DNA of 29,701 bases. It comes from JBFHKO01 sp041595355 (lineage in GTDB: Bacteria > Pseudomonadota > Gammaproteobacteria > Enterobacterales > Aeromonadaceae). Made by a program: the position numbers and the translations under genes. Below are positions 15,668 through 23,624 of the stretch, one piece after another; the stretch's first letter is position 1; each line of letters opens with the position of its first letter. The stretch is taken from NCBI GenBank assembly GCA_041595355.1, contig JBFHKO010000008.1, positions 1-29,701 on the forward strand. The letters are read 5' to 3'. Below the pieces are notes generated by a model. That model was not told the DNA's origin, searched no databases, and saw only the letters and a program-made list of their open reading frames with translations.

Positions 15668-18139
15668 TCACACGGCCTTGCAGGGTTTGAGATACCAGAT
15701 CTTTTCGGCGTAGTCCTGGATGGAGCGGTCTGAGTTGAACTTGCCCATGGTGGCGGAGTTCACGATCACCGCCTTGGCCCATGCCTTCTTGTCGCGGTAC
15801 AAGGCGTCCACTTTCATCTGGGCGTCCGAGTAGGATTCGAAGTCCGCCAGGGCCAGGTAGGCATCTCCCCCGTCCAGCAGGGCGCGCTTGATGGCGGACA
15901 ACTCACCCGGACGCCCCGGCGTGAAGTAATCGCTGTCCAGCCAATCCAGTACCGCCTTGATTTCCGGGTTCGCGTAGTAGTGATCCCAGGGGTTATACCC
16001 ACGTGCCTTGAGCGCCTTCACCTCATCCACATCCAGACCAAAGATGGCATTGTATTCGGCACCGGCCTCCTCGGCGATTTCGATGTTGGCGCCGTCCAGA
16101 GTCCCCAGAGTGATGGCACCGTTCATCGCCAGCTTCATGTTACCGGTACCGGACGCTTCATAACCGGCGGTGGAGATCTGCTGAGAGACGTCAGCAGCCG
16201 GTATCATCTTCTCGGCGAGGCTCACGCGGTAATTGGGCATGAACACTACCTTCAGCTTGCCCTTGATGCGCTCGTCGTTGTTCACCCGCTCGGCCACCAT
16301 GTTGATGGCATAGATGATGTCCTTGGCCAGCCTGTAACCCGGCGCCGCCTTGGAGCCGAAGATGAACACCCGCGGATGCATGTCGTAGTCGGGATTGGCC
16401 AGCAGGCGCCGGTACAAGGCCATGATGTGCAGCAGGTTCAGCTGCTGACGCTTGTACTCGTGCAGACGCTTGATCTGGATATCGAAGATGGCGTCGGCAC
16501 TGACGTCGATGCCGGTTTCATCCCGAATGACCTTGACCAGTTTCTCCTTGTTGCGCCGCTTGATGGCCATAAATTTCTTCTGGAAGGCGGCATCATCGGC
16601 ATGCGCCAGGGCGCCACGCATCTTGTCCAGTTGCAGCGGCCAGTCGTCACCCACGGTCTCGGTGTACAGCTTGGCCAGCTCGGGGTTGCAGGAAAGCAGC
16701 CAGCGACGCGGCGTAACACCGTTGGTGACGTTGCACATCTTCTCCGGCCACAGTTCGGCAAATTCGGGGAACAGATCCTCTTTTACCAGTTTGGAGTGGA
16801 TCTCGGCTACGCCGTTGACCTTGTGGGAGCCGATCACGCAGAGGTTACCCATGCGCACCTTGCGCACATCTCCCTCTTCGATGATGGAGAGCTTGGCCTT
16901 GATGGCGTCATTACCCGGCCAGTGCGCCTCAACCTTCTCTTCCAGGAAGCGATGGTTGATCTCGTAGATGATTTCCAAGTGACGTGGCAATACGCGCTCG
17001 AACAGGTATGCGGCCCACTTCTCCAACGCCTCGGGCAACAGGGTGTGGTTGGTGTAGGAGAACACCTTATAGCAAATGGCCCAGGCGGCTTCCCAGGTCA
17101 GCTCCTCCTCGTCCACCAGGATGCGCATCAGCTCCGGAATGGCGATGGCCGGGTGGGTATCGTTGAGCTGAATGGCGACCTGACCGGCGAACTGGCTGAA
17201 GTCATTGCCGTGTACCCGCTTGTAGCGGCGCAGAATGTCCTTCAGCGAGCAGGCACAGAAGAAGTACTGCTGCACCAGCCGCAATATCTTGCCGGCTTCG
17301 GTCTCGTCGTTCGGATACAGCACCTTGGAAATGGTCTCGGCCTGTGCCTTTTCCTGCTGGGAGTCCACATAACCACCGGCATTGAACACGTCCCAGTCGA
17401 AGAACTCGGAGGCGCGGGATTCCCACAGGCGCAGTATGTTGACGGTCTTGCCCTGGTAACCAACCACCGGGATATCCCAAGGTACCCCCTTGATCTTCTG
17501 ACCGGCATGCCACACCTTTTTCAGGTTGCCATCCTTGCCGAACACCGTCTCGACATACCCATACAAGGGCACCTCCTGGGTGGACTCCGGACGACAGATC
17601 TCCCAGGGGTTGCCATATTCGCGCCAAGAGTCCGGCCGCTCGATCTGGCGACCATCACGGATCTCCTGACGAAACAGGCCGTGTTCATAATGAATGCCAT
17701 AGCCGACGGCCGGCAGGTTCAGGGTTGCCAGCGAATCGATGAAACAGGCGGCCAGGCGACCCAAACCGCCGTTGCCCAGCGCCATGTCGGGCTCCCGCTC
17801 GCACAGATCGGTCAAATCCAGCCCCAGCTCCTTGAGCGCCTCGGAACAGGATTCGTACAGGGACAAGTTGTGCAGGTTATTGGAGGTCAGGCGGCCCATC
17901 AGAAATTCGGCCGACAGGTAATGCACCGCGCGGGTATCCTCATGGAAATGTGCCTGCTGGGTACGGGTCAAATGTTCGTACACCAGCTCATTGACTGCGG
18001 CACAGGTGGCTTTCCACCAGGCGTCCTGGCTCGCCTTCTGCTCGCTGGTGCCCAGCGTGGAGCGCAGATGATGCACTATCTTCTCTTTGAGGTGTTCCTT
18101 GTTGAGGGCATGACGCTTTTCGACTTTTTTCTTAGACAT
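15668..18139 (-). CDS. glgP: glycogen/maltodextrin phosphorylase
   Basis: The enzyme releases glucose-1-phosphate from alpha-1,4-glucans using PLP and phosphate. The 823-residue product has the family blocks YLSAEFLMGR, DMALGNGGLGRLAACFIDS, QLNDTHPAIAIPELMRILVD, NGVTPRRW and RLHEYKRQ. The PLP lysine is K669 in EASGTGNMKLAMNGA. The frame is open to 18184, but ATG 18139 is preceded by AAGGAT and gives MSKKKVEKRHALNKEHLKEK, a plausible N-terminus. It stands alone here, without glgBCA or malQ neighbours. From sequence I cannot separate glycogen from maltodextrin preference, so the symbol is provisional. A CRP site and a structured leader lie upstream. Confidence 0.93.
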   Translation of the reverse strand: MSKKKVEKRHALNKEHLKEKIVHHLRSTLGTSEQKASQDAWWKATCAAVNELVYEHLTRTQQAHFHEDTRAVHYLSAEFLMGRLTSNNLHNLSLYESCSEALKELGLDLTDLCEREPDMALGNGGLGRLAACFIDSLATLNLPAVGYGIHYEHGLFRQEIRDGRQIERPDSWREYGNPWEICRPESTQEVPLYGYVETVFGKDGNLKKVWHAGQKIKGVPWDIPVVGYQGKTVNILRLWESRASEFFDWDVFNAGGYVDSQQEKAQAETISKVLYPNDETEAGKILRLVQQYFFCACSLKDILRRYKRVHGNDFSQFAGQVAIQLNDTHPAIAIPELMRILVDEEELTWEAAWAICYKVFSYTNHTLLPEALEKWAAYLFERVLPRHLEIIYEINHRFLEEKVEAHWPGNDAIKAKLSIIEEGDVRKVRMGNLCVIGSHKVNGVAEIHSKLVKEDLFPEFAELWPEKMCNVTNGVTPRRWLLSCNPELAKLYTETVGDDWPLQLDKMRGALAHADDAAFQKKFMAIKRRNKEKLVKVIRDETGIDVSADAIFDIQIKRLHEYKRQQLNLLHIMALYRRLLANPDYDMHPRVFIFGSKAAPGYRLAKDIIYAINMVAERVNNDERIKGKLKVVFMPNYRVSLAEKMIPAADVSQQISTAGYEASGTGNMKLAMNGAITLGTLDGANIEIAEEAGAEYNAIFGLDVDEVKALKARGYNPWDHYYANPEIKAVLDWLDSDYFTPGRPGELSAIKRALLDGGDAYLALADFESYSDAQMKVDALYRDKKAWAKAVIVNSATMGKFNSDRSIQDYAEKIWYLKPCKAV

Positions 18140-18231
18140 GGTCGATATCCTTGCTGATACCCGGCCAATCTCGGGATTGGCCAATATTGAGTTGCAGGTT
18201 CGACGTTTGAGCCGGGAAACCTGCGTTAAAC

Positions 18232-18310
18232 GAACCCGCCGCCTTGCACTGCTGCAGCGGCCATCCGGCCCTGAGGACAGCGGCGGCGGGCGCTTGCGCC
18301 CGCCGGGTTC
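18232..18310 (-). repeat. nested inverted repeats in the probable glgP 5' leader
   Basis: GGCGGGCGC (18285-18293) and GCGCCCGCC (18296-18304) make a very stable hairpin. An outer repeat, GAACCCG (18232-18238) with CGGGTTC (18304-18310), encloses it, although the two compete for one base. If transcription starts near the CRP site, this lies inside the glgP leader RNA and could affect elongation or stability. Confidence 0.5.
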
Positions 18311-18446
18311 GCCATGACAGTGATCAGAGTGATCTGTACAGCGGCGCTGATCATTGCTCGACCCGCAAATGAGAGCACATCGAAAAAAAGTTAGCTATTC
18401 GTGCCTGATCCGAAAGCGTTTTCTGCCACTGACCTCGCAACAACCC

Positions 18447-18462
18447 TGTGACATGCATCACA
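18447..18462 (-). promoter_or_regulatory. CRP (cAMP receptor protein) binding site upstream of glgP
   Basis: TGTGACATGCATCACA contains both perfect half-sites, TGTGA and TCACA, with the correct 6-bp spacer. It is about 310 bp ahead of the glgP start and no plus-strand gene follows it, since dapB converges away; so glgP is the likely target. Carbon-catabolite control of a polysaccharide phosphorylase is sensible. The exact promoter could not be placed. Confidence 0.75.
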
Positions 18463-18562
18463 ATTAAGCTTGCATTCAGATTTTGCCCCGCGGGCAGGAT
18501 GGGCTCCCCACTCGCCCTCACCCGCGGTGGGAAAAGCCCAACGGCACGGTGCGGTAGGCACA

Positions 18563-18587
18563 AAAAAACCGCCTTTCGGCGGTTTTT
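18563..18587 (-). terminator. rho-independent terminator after dapB
   Basis: ACCGCC (18568-18573) and GGCGGT (18578-18583) with loop TTTC are flanked by an A-run on the left and a T-run on the right, extending the stem to about 10 bp. On the minus strand it ends in seven U residues, 20 bases past the dapB stop. Confidence 0.85.
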
Positions 18588-18606
18588 CTGGCAACGAAGC
18601 AGCGAC

Positions 18607-19419
18607 TCATTTCAAGCCCAGCACATCCTGCATGTCATAGAGACCGGCGGGCTGATGCGTCAGCCAGACCCCGGCACGTACGGCCCCATTGGCAAAGGTC
18701 AGCCGGCTGGAGGCCTTGTGGGTGATTTCCACCCGCTCGCCGATGTCGGCAAACATGGCGGTATGCTCACCCACCAGATCCCCGGCGCGAATGGTAGCAA
18801 AGCCGATGGTCTGACGATCGCGCTCCCCGGTGATGCCCTCGCGGCCATAGACGGCGCACTGCTTGAGATCGCGCCCCAGGGTGTTGGCGATCACCTCGCC
18901 CATGCTGAGCGCCGTGCCCGAGGGCGCATCGACCTTGTGCCTGTGATGGCCTTCGATGATTTCGATATCGGTATAATCTCCCATCACCCGGGCCGCCTGC
19001 TCCAGCAGCTTGAACACCAGATTCACGCCGACGCTGTAGTTGGAGGCAAAGACGACACCAATGCGGGCGGCCGCCTGCTGAATACGCGCCTTGCCGGCGT
19101 CATCGAAGCCCGTGGTACCGATGATGACCGGTTTGCCATGCTGCTCGGCAATGGCCAGGGTGGCCAGGGTGGCATCGGGACGGGTAAAGTCGATGATGAT
19201 GTCGAAGCGGTCCACCACCTGGGCCAGATCATCGGCAATACGGATGCCAAGGTTACCCAGACCATTGATCTCGCCGACATCCAGACCAAGCACCGCCGAG
19301 CCGGGCCGCTCGAGGGCTGCGCCCAGTTCAACCTGCTCATTGGCGGTAATGGCCTCCAGCAACGCCTTGCCCATTCGTCCCTGACAGCCCATCAGGGCGA
19401 TGCGGATCCGCTTATCCAT
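18607..19419 (-). CDS. dapB: 4-hydroxy-tetrahydrodipicolinate reductase DapB
   Basis: DapB reduces the product of DapA in the DAP/lysine pathway. The 270-residue protein starts MDKRIRIALMGCQGRMGKAL with the NAD(P)-binding GCQGRMG (11-17). It continues with DFTRP (78-82) and GTTGF (101-105), and has the catalytic/substrate loop EGHHRHKVDAPSGTAL with H158-H159 and K162. The frame is open upstream, but ATG 19419 behind GAGGAC gives the conserved N-terminus. Like lysC in this window it belongs to the aspartate pathway, but it has no riboswitch that I can see. Its usual neighbour carA is not adjacent here. Confidence 0.97.
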   Translation of the reverse strand: MDKRIRIALMGCQGRMGKALLEAITANEQVELGAALERPGSAVLGLDVGEINGLGNLGIRIADDLAQVVDRFDIIIDFTRPDATLATLAIAEQHGKPVIIGTTGFDDAGKARIQQAAARIGVVFASNYSVGVNLVFKLLEQAARVMGDYTDIEIIEGHHRHKVDAPSGTALSMGEVIANTLGRDLKQCAVYGREGITGERDRQTIGFATIRAGDLVGEHTAMFADIGERVEITHKASSRLTFANGAVRAGVWLTHQPAGLYDMQDVLGLK

Positions 19420-19605
19420 GTTCGTCCTCTTCACATCGTTAACATTTGATGGCTGACAGTGTAACCAGCCGCTCCCGGCTTGGGAATGCAGCAGGAAAAA
19501 AGGTCCGCCGCGGGTTTCCACGCGCCTGGATCTCGTTGACAACCAGGCCGGAACTGTCCCCCTGTATACTGCCTGACGGCCTGAGAGGCCCCCCAGCACA
19601 TAAAG

Positions 19606-19632
19606 AAAAAGCCCTGATAAATCAGGGCTTTT
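19606..19632 (-). terminator. rho-independent terminator of ssrA
   Basis: AAAGCCCTGAT (19608-19618) and ATCAGGGCTTT (19621-19631) form an 11-bp stem with a very short loop. On the minus strand it is followed by TTCTTT and starts about 6 bases past the tmRNA CCA end. Confidence 0.85.
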
Positions 19633-19637
19633 ATAAG

Positions 19638-19996
19638 TGGTGGAGCTGGCGGGATTTGAACCCGCGTCCGAAAAACCTACATCCTCAGTACTACATGCTT
19701 AGTCTGGTCTTTACATTCGCCGGCAAGCTGCGGACAGACACGCCACCTACCGACTAGCCTGATTGGTTTTAACGCTTCCGCCCCAGGCAGGACTTCCACG
19801 CGATCCTATGAAAGATGACCTTCCAAACCCCTAGGTCATAGGCAAGCTAGGGTAGAAGGGCTCTAACAGGGTATTAAGCTGCTAGTGCGTAGGTTTCGTC
19901 GTTTGCGACTATTTTTTGCGGTTTTTTTACGAGGCCTACCGCACCTCGGCATGCACCTTGGGTTTCGAGTGTCCCGTCGAATCCAAAATCAGCCCC
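19638..19996 (-). ncRNA. ssrA: tmRNA (ssrA), tag ANDETYALAA
   Basis: The tRNA-like ends are clear: the 5' end GGGGCTGATTTTGGATTCGA pairs through GGGGCTG with the 3' CAGCTCC, followed by ACCA, and the T-arm reads GGGTTCAAATCCC. The tag reading frame (19874-19906) encodes ANDETYALAA and a TAA stop. The alanine resume codon follows ATAGTC as in other tmRNAs. Length is 359 nt (E. coli 363). The molecule rescues ribosomes stalled on broken mRNA together with SmpB, which is encoded just upstream on the same strand. The tag differs from the E. coli ANDENYALAA by T for N at position 5 and retains the LAA degron. Confidence 0.98.
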
Positions 19997-20009
19997 AAAG
20001 CTGTAGTGA

Positions 20010-20038
20010 ATACTAACCCAAAAATCACTATTGTCCAA
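20010..20038 (-). promoter_or_regulatory. candidate promoter of ssrA in the smpB-ssrA gap
   Basis: On the minus strand TTGGAC (20033-20038), a 17-bp spacer and TAGTAT (20010-20015) form a moderate sigma70 match. It lies just upstream of the mature tmRNA 5' end, leaving a few extra bases for processing. The -35 is weak (3 of 6) and falls close to the smpB stop. Confidence 0.45.
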
Positions 20039-20041
20039 GGC

Positions 20042-20527
20042 CTAACGAGCCTTGTTTTTCATCATGCGTTCCTTGTCACGCGCCCATTCGCGTTCCTTGA
20101 GATCGCTACGCTTGTCATGTTCCTTTTTGCCCTTGGCCAAACCTATCTCGAGCTTGACCCAGGCCCGCGTCCAGTACATGGCCAGGGGGATCAGGGTGTA
20201 ACCCTGGCGCTCCACCAGGCCAATCAGGCGTTCGATTTCGCGTTTGTTCAACAGCAGCTTGCGGGTACGGGTGGGATCGCAGACCACATGAGTGGATGCC
20301 AGACTAAGGGGAATGATGGTGGCGCCAAACAGGTAAACCTGGCCGTTGCGCACCACCACATAGCTCTCGCTGATGTTGGCCTTGCCGGCACGCAGGGACT
20401 TGACTTCCCAGCCTTGAAGCTCGAGCCCCGCCTCATACTTGTCTTCGATGAAGTATTCATGGCGGGCCTTCTTGTTGAGCGCTATGGTGCTGGACCCGGC
20501 CTTACTGCTGCTGTTTTTTTTACTCAT
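20042..20527 (-). CDS. smpB: SsrA-binding protein SmpB
   Basis: SmpB binds the tRNA-like domain of tmRNA and delivers it to stalled ribosomes. The 161-residue protein starts MSKKNSSSKAGSSTIALNKK. It has the SmpB core NKKARHEYFIEDKYEAGLEL, QGWEVKSLRAGKANISESYV, the PLSLAST segment and TRTRKLLLNKREI. Its basic C-terminal tail (KGKKEHDKRSDLKEREWARD...) inserts into the decoding centre. Length is one more than E. coli (160). The frame is open upstream, but ATG 20527 is the family start. Only 45 bp separate it from ssrA, so the two partners are adjacent and co-oriented. Confidence 0.97.
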   Translation of the reverse strand: MSKKNSSSKAGSSTIALNKKARHEYFIEDKYEAGLELQGWEVKSLRAGKANISESYVVVRNGQVYLFGATIIPLSLASTHVVCDPTRTRKLLLNKREIERLIGLVERQGYTLIPLAMYWTRAWVKLEIGLAKGKKEHDKRSDLKEREWARDKERMMKNKAR

Positions 20528-20775
20528 GACGGCAATACCGTTGTAAACGTCAGGCCGGCCATTATACGTGCTGCGGCCGGGCAGTGAAACAGAGGGCCCC
20601 GCCTTTCGCCACAAAATATCATGCTGGCAGACATGCAATGACGAGTCACATTGCTCTGCCGAACAGCGCCCGTCACAAGAAAAGTCCATGGTTTGCCATC
20701 CACCGGATAGCGACTGCCGTCGACTTATTCAAGTTTCAGGCTATTAATCGAGCAATATCGCTGCTCCTGATCCAT

Positions 20776-20807
20776 AAAAAAAAGAAGGCCGCCGCGCGAC
20801 CCTCTTC
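20776..20807 (-). terminator. probable terminator after hns
   Basis: On the minus strand a GAAGAGG... segment near 20800-20807 can pair imperfectly with CCTTC (20784-20888 region is not involved; the pairing arm is 20784-20790). Eight T residues (20776-20783 as A on the plus strand) follow. The stem has bulges, but the T-run and its position 20 bases past the hns stop support the call. Confidence 0.55.
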
Positions 20808-20826
20808 TTCGGAATGGCTATGGGGA

Positions 20827-21231
20827 TTATGGGTTGATCAGAAAATCATCCAGTGTTTTTCCTTCTTCCAGCGCCTTGCGAATAGCAACCGGTTGACGGC
20901 CCTGACCGGTCCAGGTTCTTTCTTCACCATTTTCATCCAGGAAGCGATACTTTGCCGGACGTGGGGCGCGCTTGCCCGCCTTCTCGATTTCGACGCCGCC
21001 GGGCACCAATTCGGCAGGGTCGATACCGTCGTTGCGCAACATCTGCATATATTCATTGATCTTCCGCAATCTGGCCTCATTGGCCTTGCGCTCTTCGGAT
21101 TCGGCCTCGCGGCGCTCTTCGACGATGGCGCCCAGTTTTTCCAAGCCCTCTTCCAGCTGTTCAAGGCTCAATTCACGGGAGGCGGCGCGCAGACTACGGA
21201 TATTCAGGAATACTTTGAGAAACTCGGACAT
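20827..21231 (-). CDS. hns: H-NS family nucleoid-associated protein
   Basis: H-NS oligomerises along AT-rich DNA and silences many genes, often those acquired horizontally. The 134-residue protein has an N-terminal coiled-coil oligomerisation region (about 1-65, LSLEQLEEGLEKLGAIVEER...), a linker, and a C-terminal DNA-binding domain (about 90-134) with YRFLDENGEERTWTGQGRQP. The minor-groove motif Q-G-R is at 110-112. Length is close to E. coli H-NS (137). A paralogue such as StpA cannot be excluded, but the fit is good. It has its own promoter in an AT-rich upstream segment and ends in a probable terminator. Confidence 0.93.
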   Translation of the reverse strand: MSEFLKVFLNIRSLRAASRELSLEQLEEGLEKLGAIVEERREAESEERKANEARLRKINEYMQMLRNDGIDPAELVPGGVEIEKAGKRAPRPAKYRFLDENGEERTWTGQGRQPVAIRKALEEGKTLDDFLINP

Positions 21232-21274
21232 GACTGTTCACCAATTTTTATTGCGTAGGTTTATTTTAGGCTGA

Positions 21275-21303
21275 AATTTATAAATTAATAAACATTTCGT
21301 CAA
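21275..21303 (-). promoter_or_regulatory. sigma70-like promoter for hns
   Basis: On the minus strand TTGACG (21298-21303, five of six), a 17-bp spacer and TAAATT (21275-21280, four of six). The spacer and flanks are strongly AT-rich in an otherwise GC-rich window, the type of DNA that H-NS itself binds, so autoregulation is possible. Confidence 0.6.
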
Positions 21304-21450
21304 GGCATAGTGTGTCTTTTTAATAACAATCATGACAACAGGATTCAACTGATAAACACGACCGGCACACGCCGCCACGACCAGCAGCCATGAAGGACTC
21401 AATTGTTCTGAAAAAACAGCACGGTTCTGAATCTGATGGGCAAAGCTGGT

Positions 21451-22662
21451 TTATCGTTGTAGCAATTGATTGGCCCAGCGGGTCGCTTCCATATAAAGCT
21501 GGGAGACCTTGTCTTCGCTCAGGCCCAGCTTGTCCGCCCTTTTTTGCAGCCGCGACCAGTTGACGGTTTCATAATCCTTGATAAAGGCCAGATAGAATGC
21601 CAGCTCCCCCTTGTGATGCACCAGGGCATTGACAATATTGGACGACAGCGGAATGTCATCCAGTATCTGTTCAATGGGTTGATCCAGCATGGCTTCCAGC
21701 AACGAATACAACCCGCACAGGAACCCCTCTGAGGGATCGCTCCAGACTGGTCGTTGCAGCGCCAGTAGCTCACAGAAGCGGGCCCGGATCAGGCTCATGC
21801 GGTAGAGCTCGCTGGATTTGTGCTCGGCGACACTGGTGGTGGTCACCAGCGACACGAAACGCCGCATCTCCTGCCTGCCAAGAAAAATGGCAGCCTGGCG
21901 GAAATTGGTGACCGGCTGGCTGGCCCTGTAGCGCATGTTGTTGACGTAACGCAGCAGCTTGTAGGAAAGCCCCAGATCACGATTGAGCAGTTGCTCGATG
22001 CGCTCATAATCCAGCTCGTCCCGATTGACCTCCTTGAGCAGCGCCATCAGGGTCAGCTGGCCCGAATTGAGCGATTTGCGCTGGACCACCTCGGGATGAC
22101 TGAAAAAATAGCCCTGAAACAGATGGAATCCCATTTCCAGCGCCTGAATAAACTCCTGATGCGTTTCCACCTTCTCTGCCAGATATTGCAGGCTGTGATG
22201 GTGGTGCAGGTCGATGAACTGACGCATTCTCTCATGACTGGTGCTGCGAAAATCAAACTTGATGATATCGATATAGGGAAAGAAGGGCTCCCACCCCGGA
22301 TCCAGGGTGAAATCATCCAGCGCGAGCCGGTACCCCTGAGCCTTGAGGCGCCTGATCTTATCCAGCAGAGGGCGATCGGGCGTGGCATCCTCCAAGATTT
22401 CCACCACGACTTTTTCCGGCGGCAGGCGGTCCACCAGATCATCCAGCAACAGGCTATAGGGAAAGTTGATGAAGCACAGGTGCTCGCCCACCAGTTGATG
22501 GATGGGCTGATTGAGAAATTGCTCTGCTATCAGCTTGGTGGTCGCCTGCTCGGCTGTGACGTCGGGAAAGATGTTGTCGAGGCCGTGCCGAAACAGCAAC
22601 TCGTAGGCAACCGGCCGCTGCTGCCGATCCAGAATGGGTTGGCGCGCCACATAGGAAGCCAT
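21451..22662 (-). CDS. EAL-HDOD domain signalling protein (YuxH/CdgJ type)
   Basis: The 403-residue protein (MASYVARQPILDRQQRPVAY...) has an EAL domain in about 1-200 and an HDOD domain in about 205-400. The EAL motif reads ELL (YELLFR), but other c-di-GMP phosphodiesterase positions look present: N in FINFPY, E in VEILED, DD in LALDDF, K in IIKFDF, E in AEKVET and Q in FQGYFF. HDOD begins near LNSGQLTLMALLKEVNRDEL and continues through LLRYVNNMRYRA. The architecture matches Vibrio CdgJ, which affects motility; activity here is not proven. The frame is open to 22734 and ATG 22671 is another choice. I prefer 22662, which fits family N-termini and overlaps the stop of an upstream leader ORF (TGATG). 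Confidence 0.88.
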   Translation of the reverse strand: MASYVARQPILDRQQRPVAYELLFRHGLDNIFPDVTAEQATTKLIAEQFLNQPIHQLVGEHLCFINFPYSLLLDDLVDRLPPEKVVVEILEDATPDRPLLDKIRRLKAQGYRLALDDFTLDPGWEPFFPYIDIIKFDFRSTSHERMRQFIDLHHHHSLQYLAEKVETHQEFIQALEMGFHLFQGYFFSHPEVVQRKSLNSGQLTLMALLKEVNRDELDYERIEQLLNRDLGLSYKLLRYVNNMRYRASQPVTNFRQAAIFLGRQEMRRFVSLVTTTSVAEHKSSELYRMSLIRARFCELLALQRPVWSDPSEGFLCGLYSLLEAMLDQPIEQILDDIPLSSNIVNALVHHKGELAFYLAFIKDYETVNWSRLQKRADKLGLSEDKVSQLYMEATRWANQLLQR

Positions 22663-22745
22663 CAGCCGCATCCTGTCCTGGTTGGTCGTTCGGGAAGCCA
22701 TGGCCACGGGCAAGAGTGCCGAATTGGCCACCACAGGGTCGCCAT
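22662..22745 (-). CDS. Trp/Pro-rich 27-residue leader ORF ahead of the EAL-HDOD gene
   Basis: A strong Shine-Dalgarno, AGGAGGAG (22753-22760 on the minus strand), sits 7 bases before an ATG at 22745. The frame encodes MATLWWPIRHSCPWPWLPER and seven more residues, then stops with TGA, sharing its last A with the next ATG (TGATG). It has four Trp and five Pro in 27 residues. No Shine-Dalgarno of this quality is near the EAL-HDOD start itself, so coupled translation is plausible. It could also be the former start region of the downstream gene after a frameshift. Not recognised as any family. Confidence 0.45.
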   Translation of the reverse strand: MATLWWPIRHSCPWPWLPERPTRTGCG

Positions 22746-22922
22746 GATGCCTCTCCTCCTAAGTTGCCCCGGCGAGCCAAACCGAATGCAGCCAGGAGCA
22801 ACTCCCGCCCCTCGTCGCCGGCCAGTCTGTCGCCTGCTCAGCACTAGTCTAGTTCAGGGCGCACGCCGACACCGGCAAGAGATGATGGCCCCCCGCCTCT
22901 GAGGCGTGGCAGGCACAAGACA

Positions 22923-22942
22923 GCCCCCGCAAACACGGGGGC
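22923..22942 (-). terminator. hairpin downstream of the outer-membrane protein gene
   Basis: GCCCCCG (22923-22929) and CGGGGGC (22936-22942) form a perfect 7-bp stem with a 6-base loop, 22 bp past the stop of the minus-strand gene. On that strand only TGTCTTGTG follows, so it is a weak-T terminator. Confidence 0.55.
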
Positions 22943-22964
22943 CAGGAAGAGAACAGCTCGCGGT

Positions 22965-23570
22965 TCAGAAGGAGGCAAAGAGGCCGAGGGAAAGCATGTT
23001 GACGTCCTGTTTACCGGTAACGTCTCTGTCACCAACATCCTGATACCACTCCCATTCGGCACGCATGCCCAAGTTGGGCGTGAAATCTAACTTGGCGCCA
23101 ATACCCAACTGCAGGGAGATACCATCATCATTCATCGCCGTCGAGTTTTGCGGAAAGAGGACCGAATCCTGCCGGACATCAAGGTCCCAGCGGAAGGCAC
23201 CAGCCTTGGCAAATACCGCGAACTGGTCCGAATATGGTGCCACGCCAACAATCGCCAGACTCAATGCATCGGCTTGCGTCTTTATGGTCAGTAAATCACC
23301 TGCCCGGTCTGAAAAAGAGCCTAGATCGACATAGGCGCCTTCAAGAGCCCAATTCGGGGTAAATTGATAACCTGCGAACAGCTTCCACGCATTGTCATTA
23401 TCCTCGCATTTACCAATCGACACCTCACAGAGATCATCGGCTTCTGCACGACCAAAACTACCGCCGGCATAAAGCCCCTCGAGTACATTGACGTTGCCAG
23501 CCGCCAGTGCCGAGCCGGCCGGCAGGGCCATCAGGGTTGCCATCACCACCTGCAAATAACGCATCTTCAT
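22965..23570 (-). CDS. outer membrane beta-barrel protein (small, OmpA-N/OmpX-like)
   Basis: The 201-residue precursor has a signal peptide (MKMRYLQVVMATLMALPAGS, cleavage probably after ALA near residue 24). Alternating aromatic/hydrophobic strands follow: GLYAGGSFGRAEA, AWKLFAGYQFTPNWALEGAY, ALSLAIVGVAPYS, FAVFAKAGAFRWDLDV, SLQLGIGAKLDFTPNLGMRA and a last strand MLSLGLFASF ending in Phe, the signal read by the Bam machinery. This is an eight-stranded-type barrel, without an OmpA peptidoglycan-binding domain. The mature part has a Cys pair (DLCEVSIGKCED) in an early loop. GGGAGA precedes the ATG. I cannot name the gene or function. Confidence 0.85.
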   Translation of the reverse strand: MKMRYLQVVMATLMALPAGSALAAGNVNVLEGLYAGGSFGRAEADDLCEVSIGKCEDNDNAWKLFAGYQFTPNWALEGAYVDLGSFSDRAGDLLTIKTQADALSLAIVGVAPYSDQFAVFAKAGAFRWDLDVRQDSVLFPQNSTAMNDDGISLQLGIGAKLDFTPNLGMRAEWEWYQDVGDRDVTGKQDVNMLSLGLFASF

Positions 23571-23624
23571 CTTATTCGTCTCCCTACGCCGCGGTATGGA
23601 TCCGTCCTCGTCCCCTGCCGCGTA

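Larger units (their letters stand above)
18140..18606. other. 467-bp upstream region of glgP
   Basis: No gene recognised. It holds the glgP Shine-Dalgarno, a GC-rich inverted repeat system (18232-18310), an AT-richer segment around 18380-18480 with a CRP site, and the dapB terminator at its right end. A GCAGGTT/AACCTGC inverted repeat lies at roughly 18195-18225. Confidence 0.5.

Noticed and set aside
22662..22844. 60-residue frame starting upstream of the Trp-rich leader
   Set aside because: The well-placed Shine-Dalgarno selects the internal ATG at 22745; the upstream part has no ribosome site.
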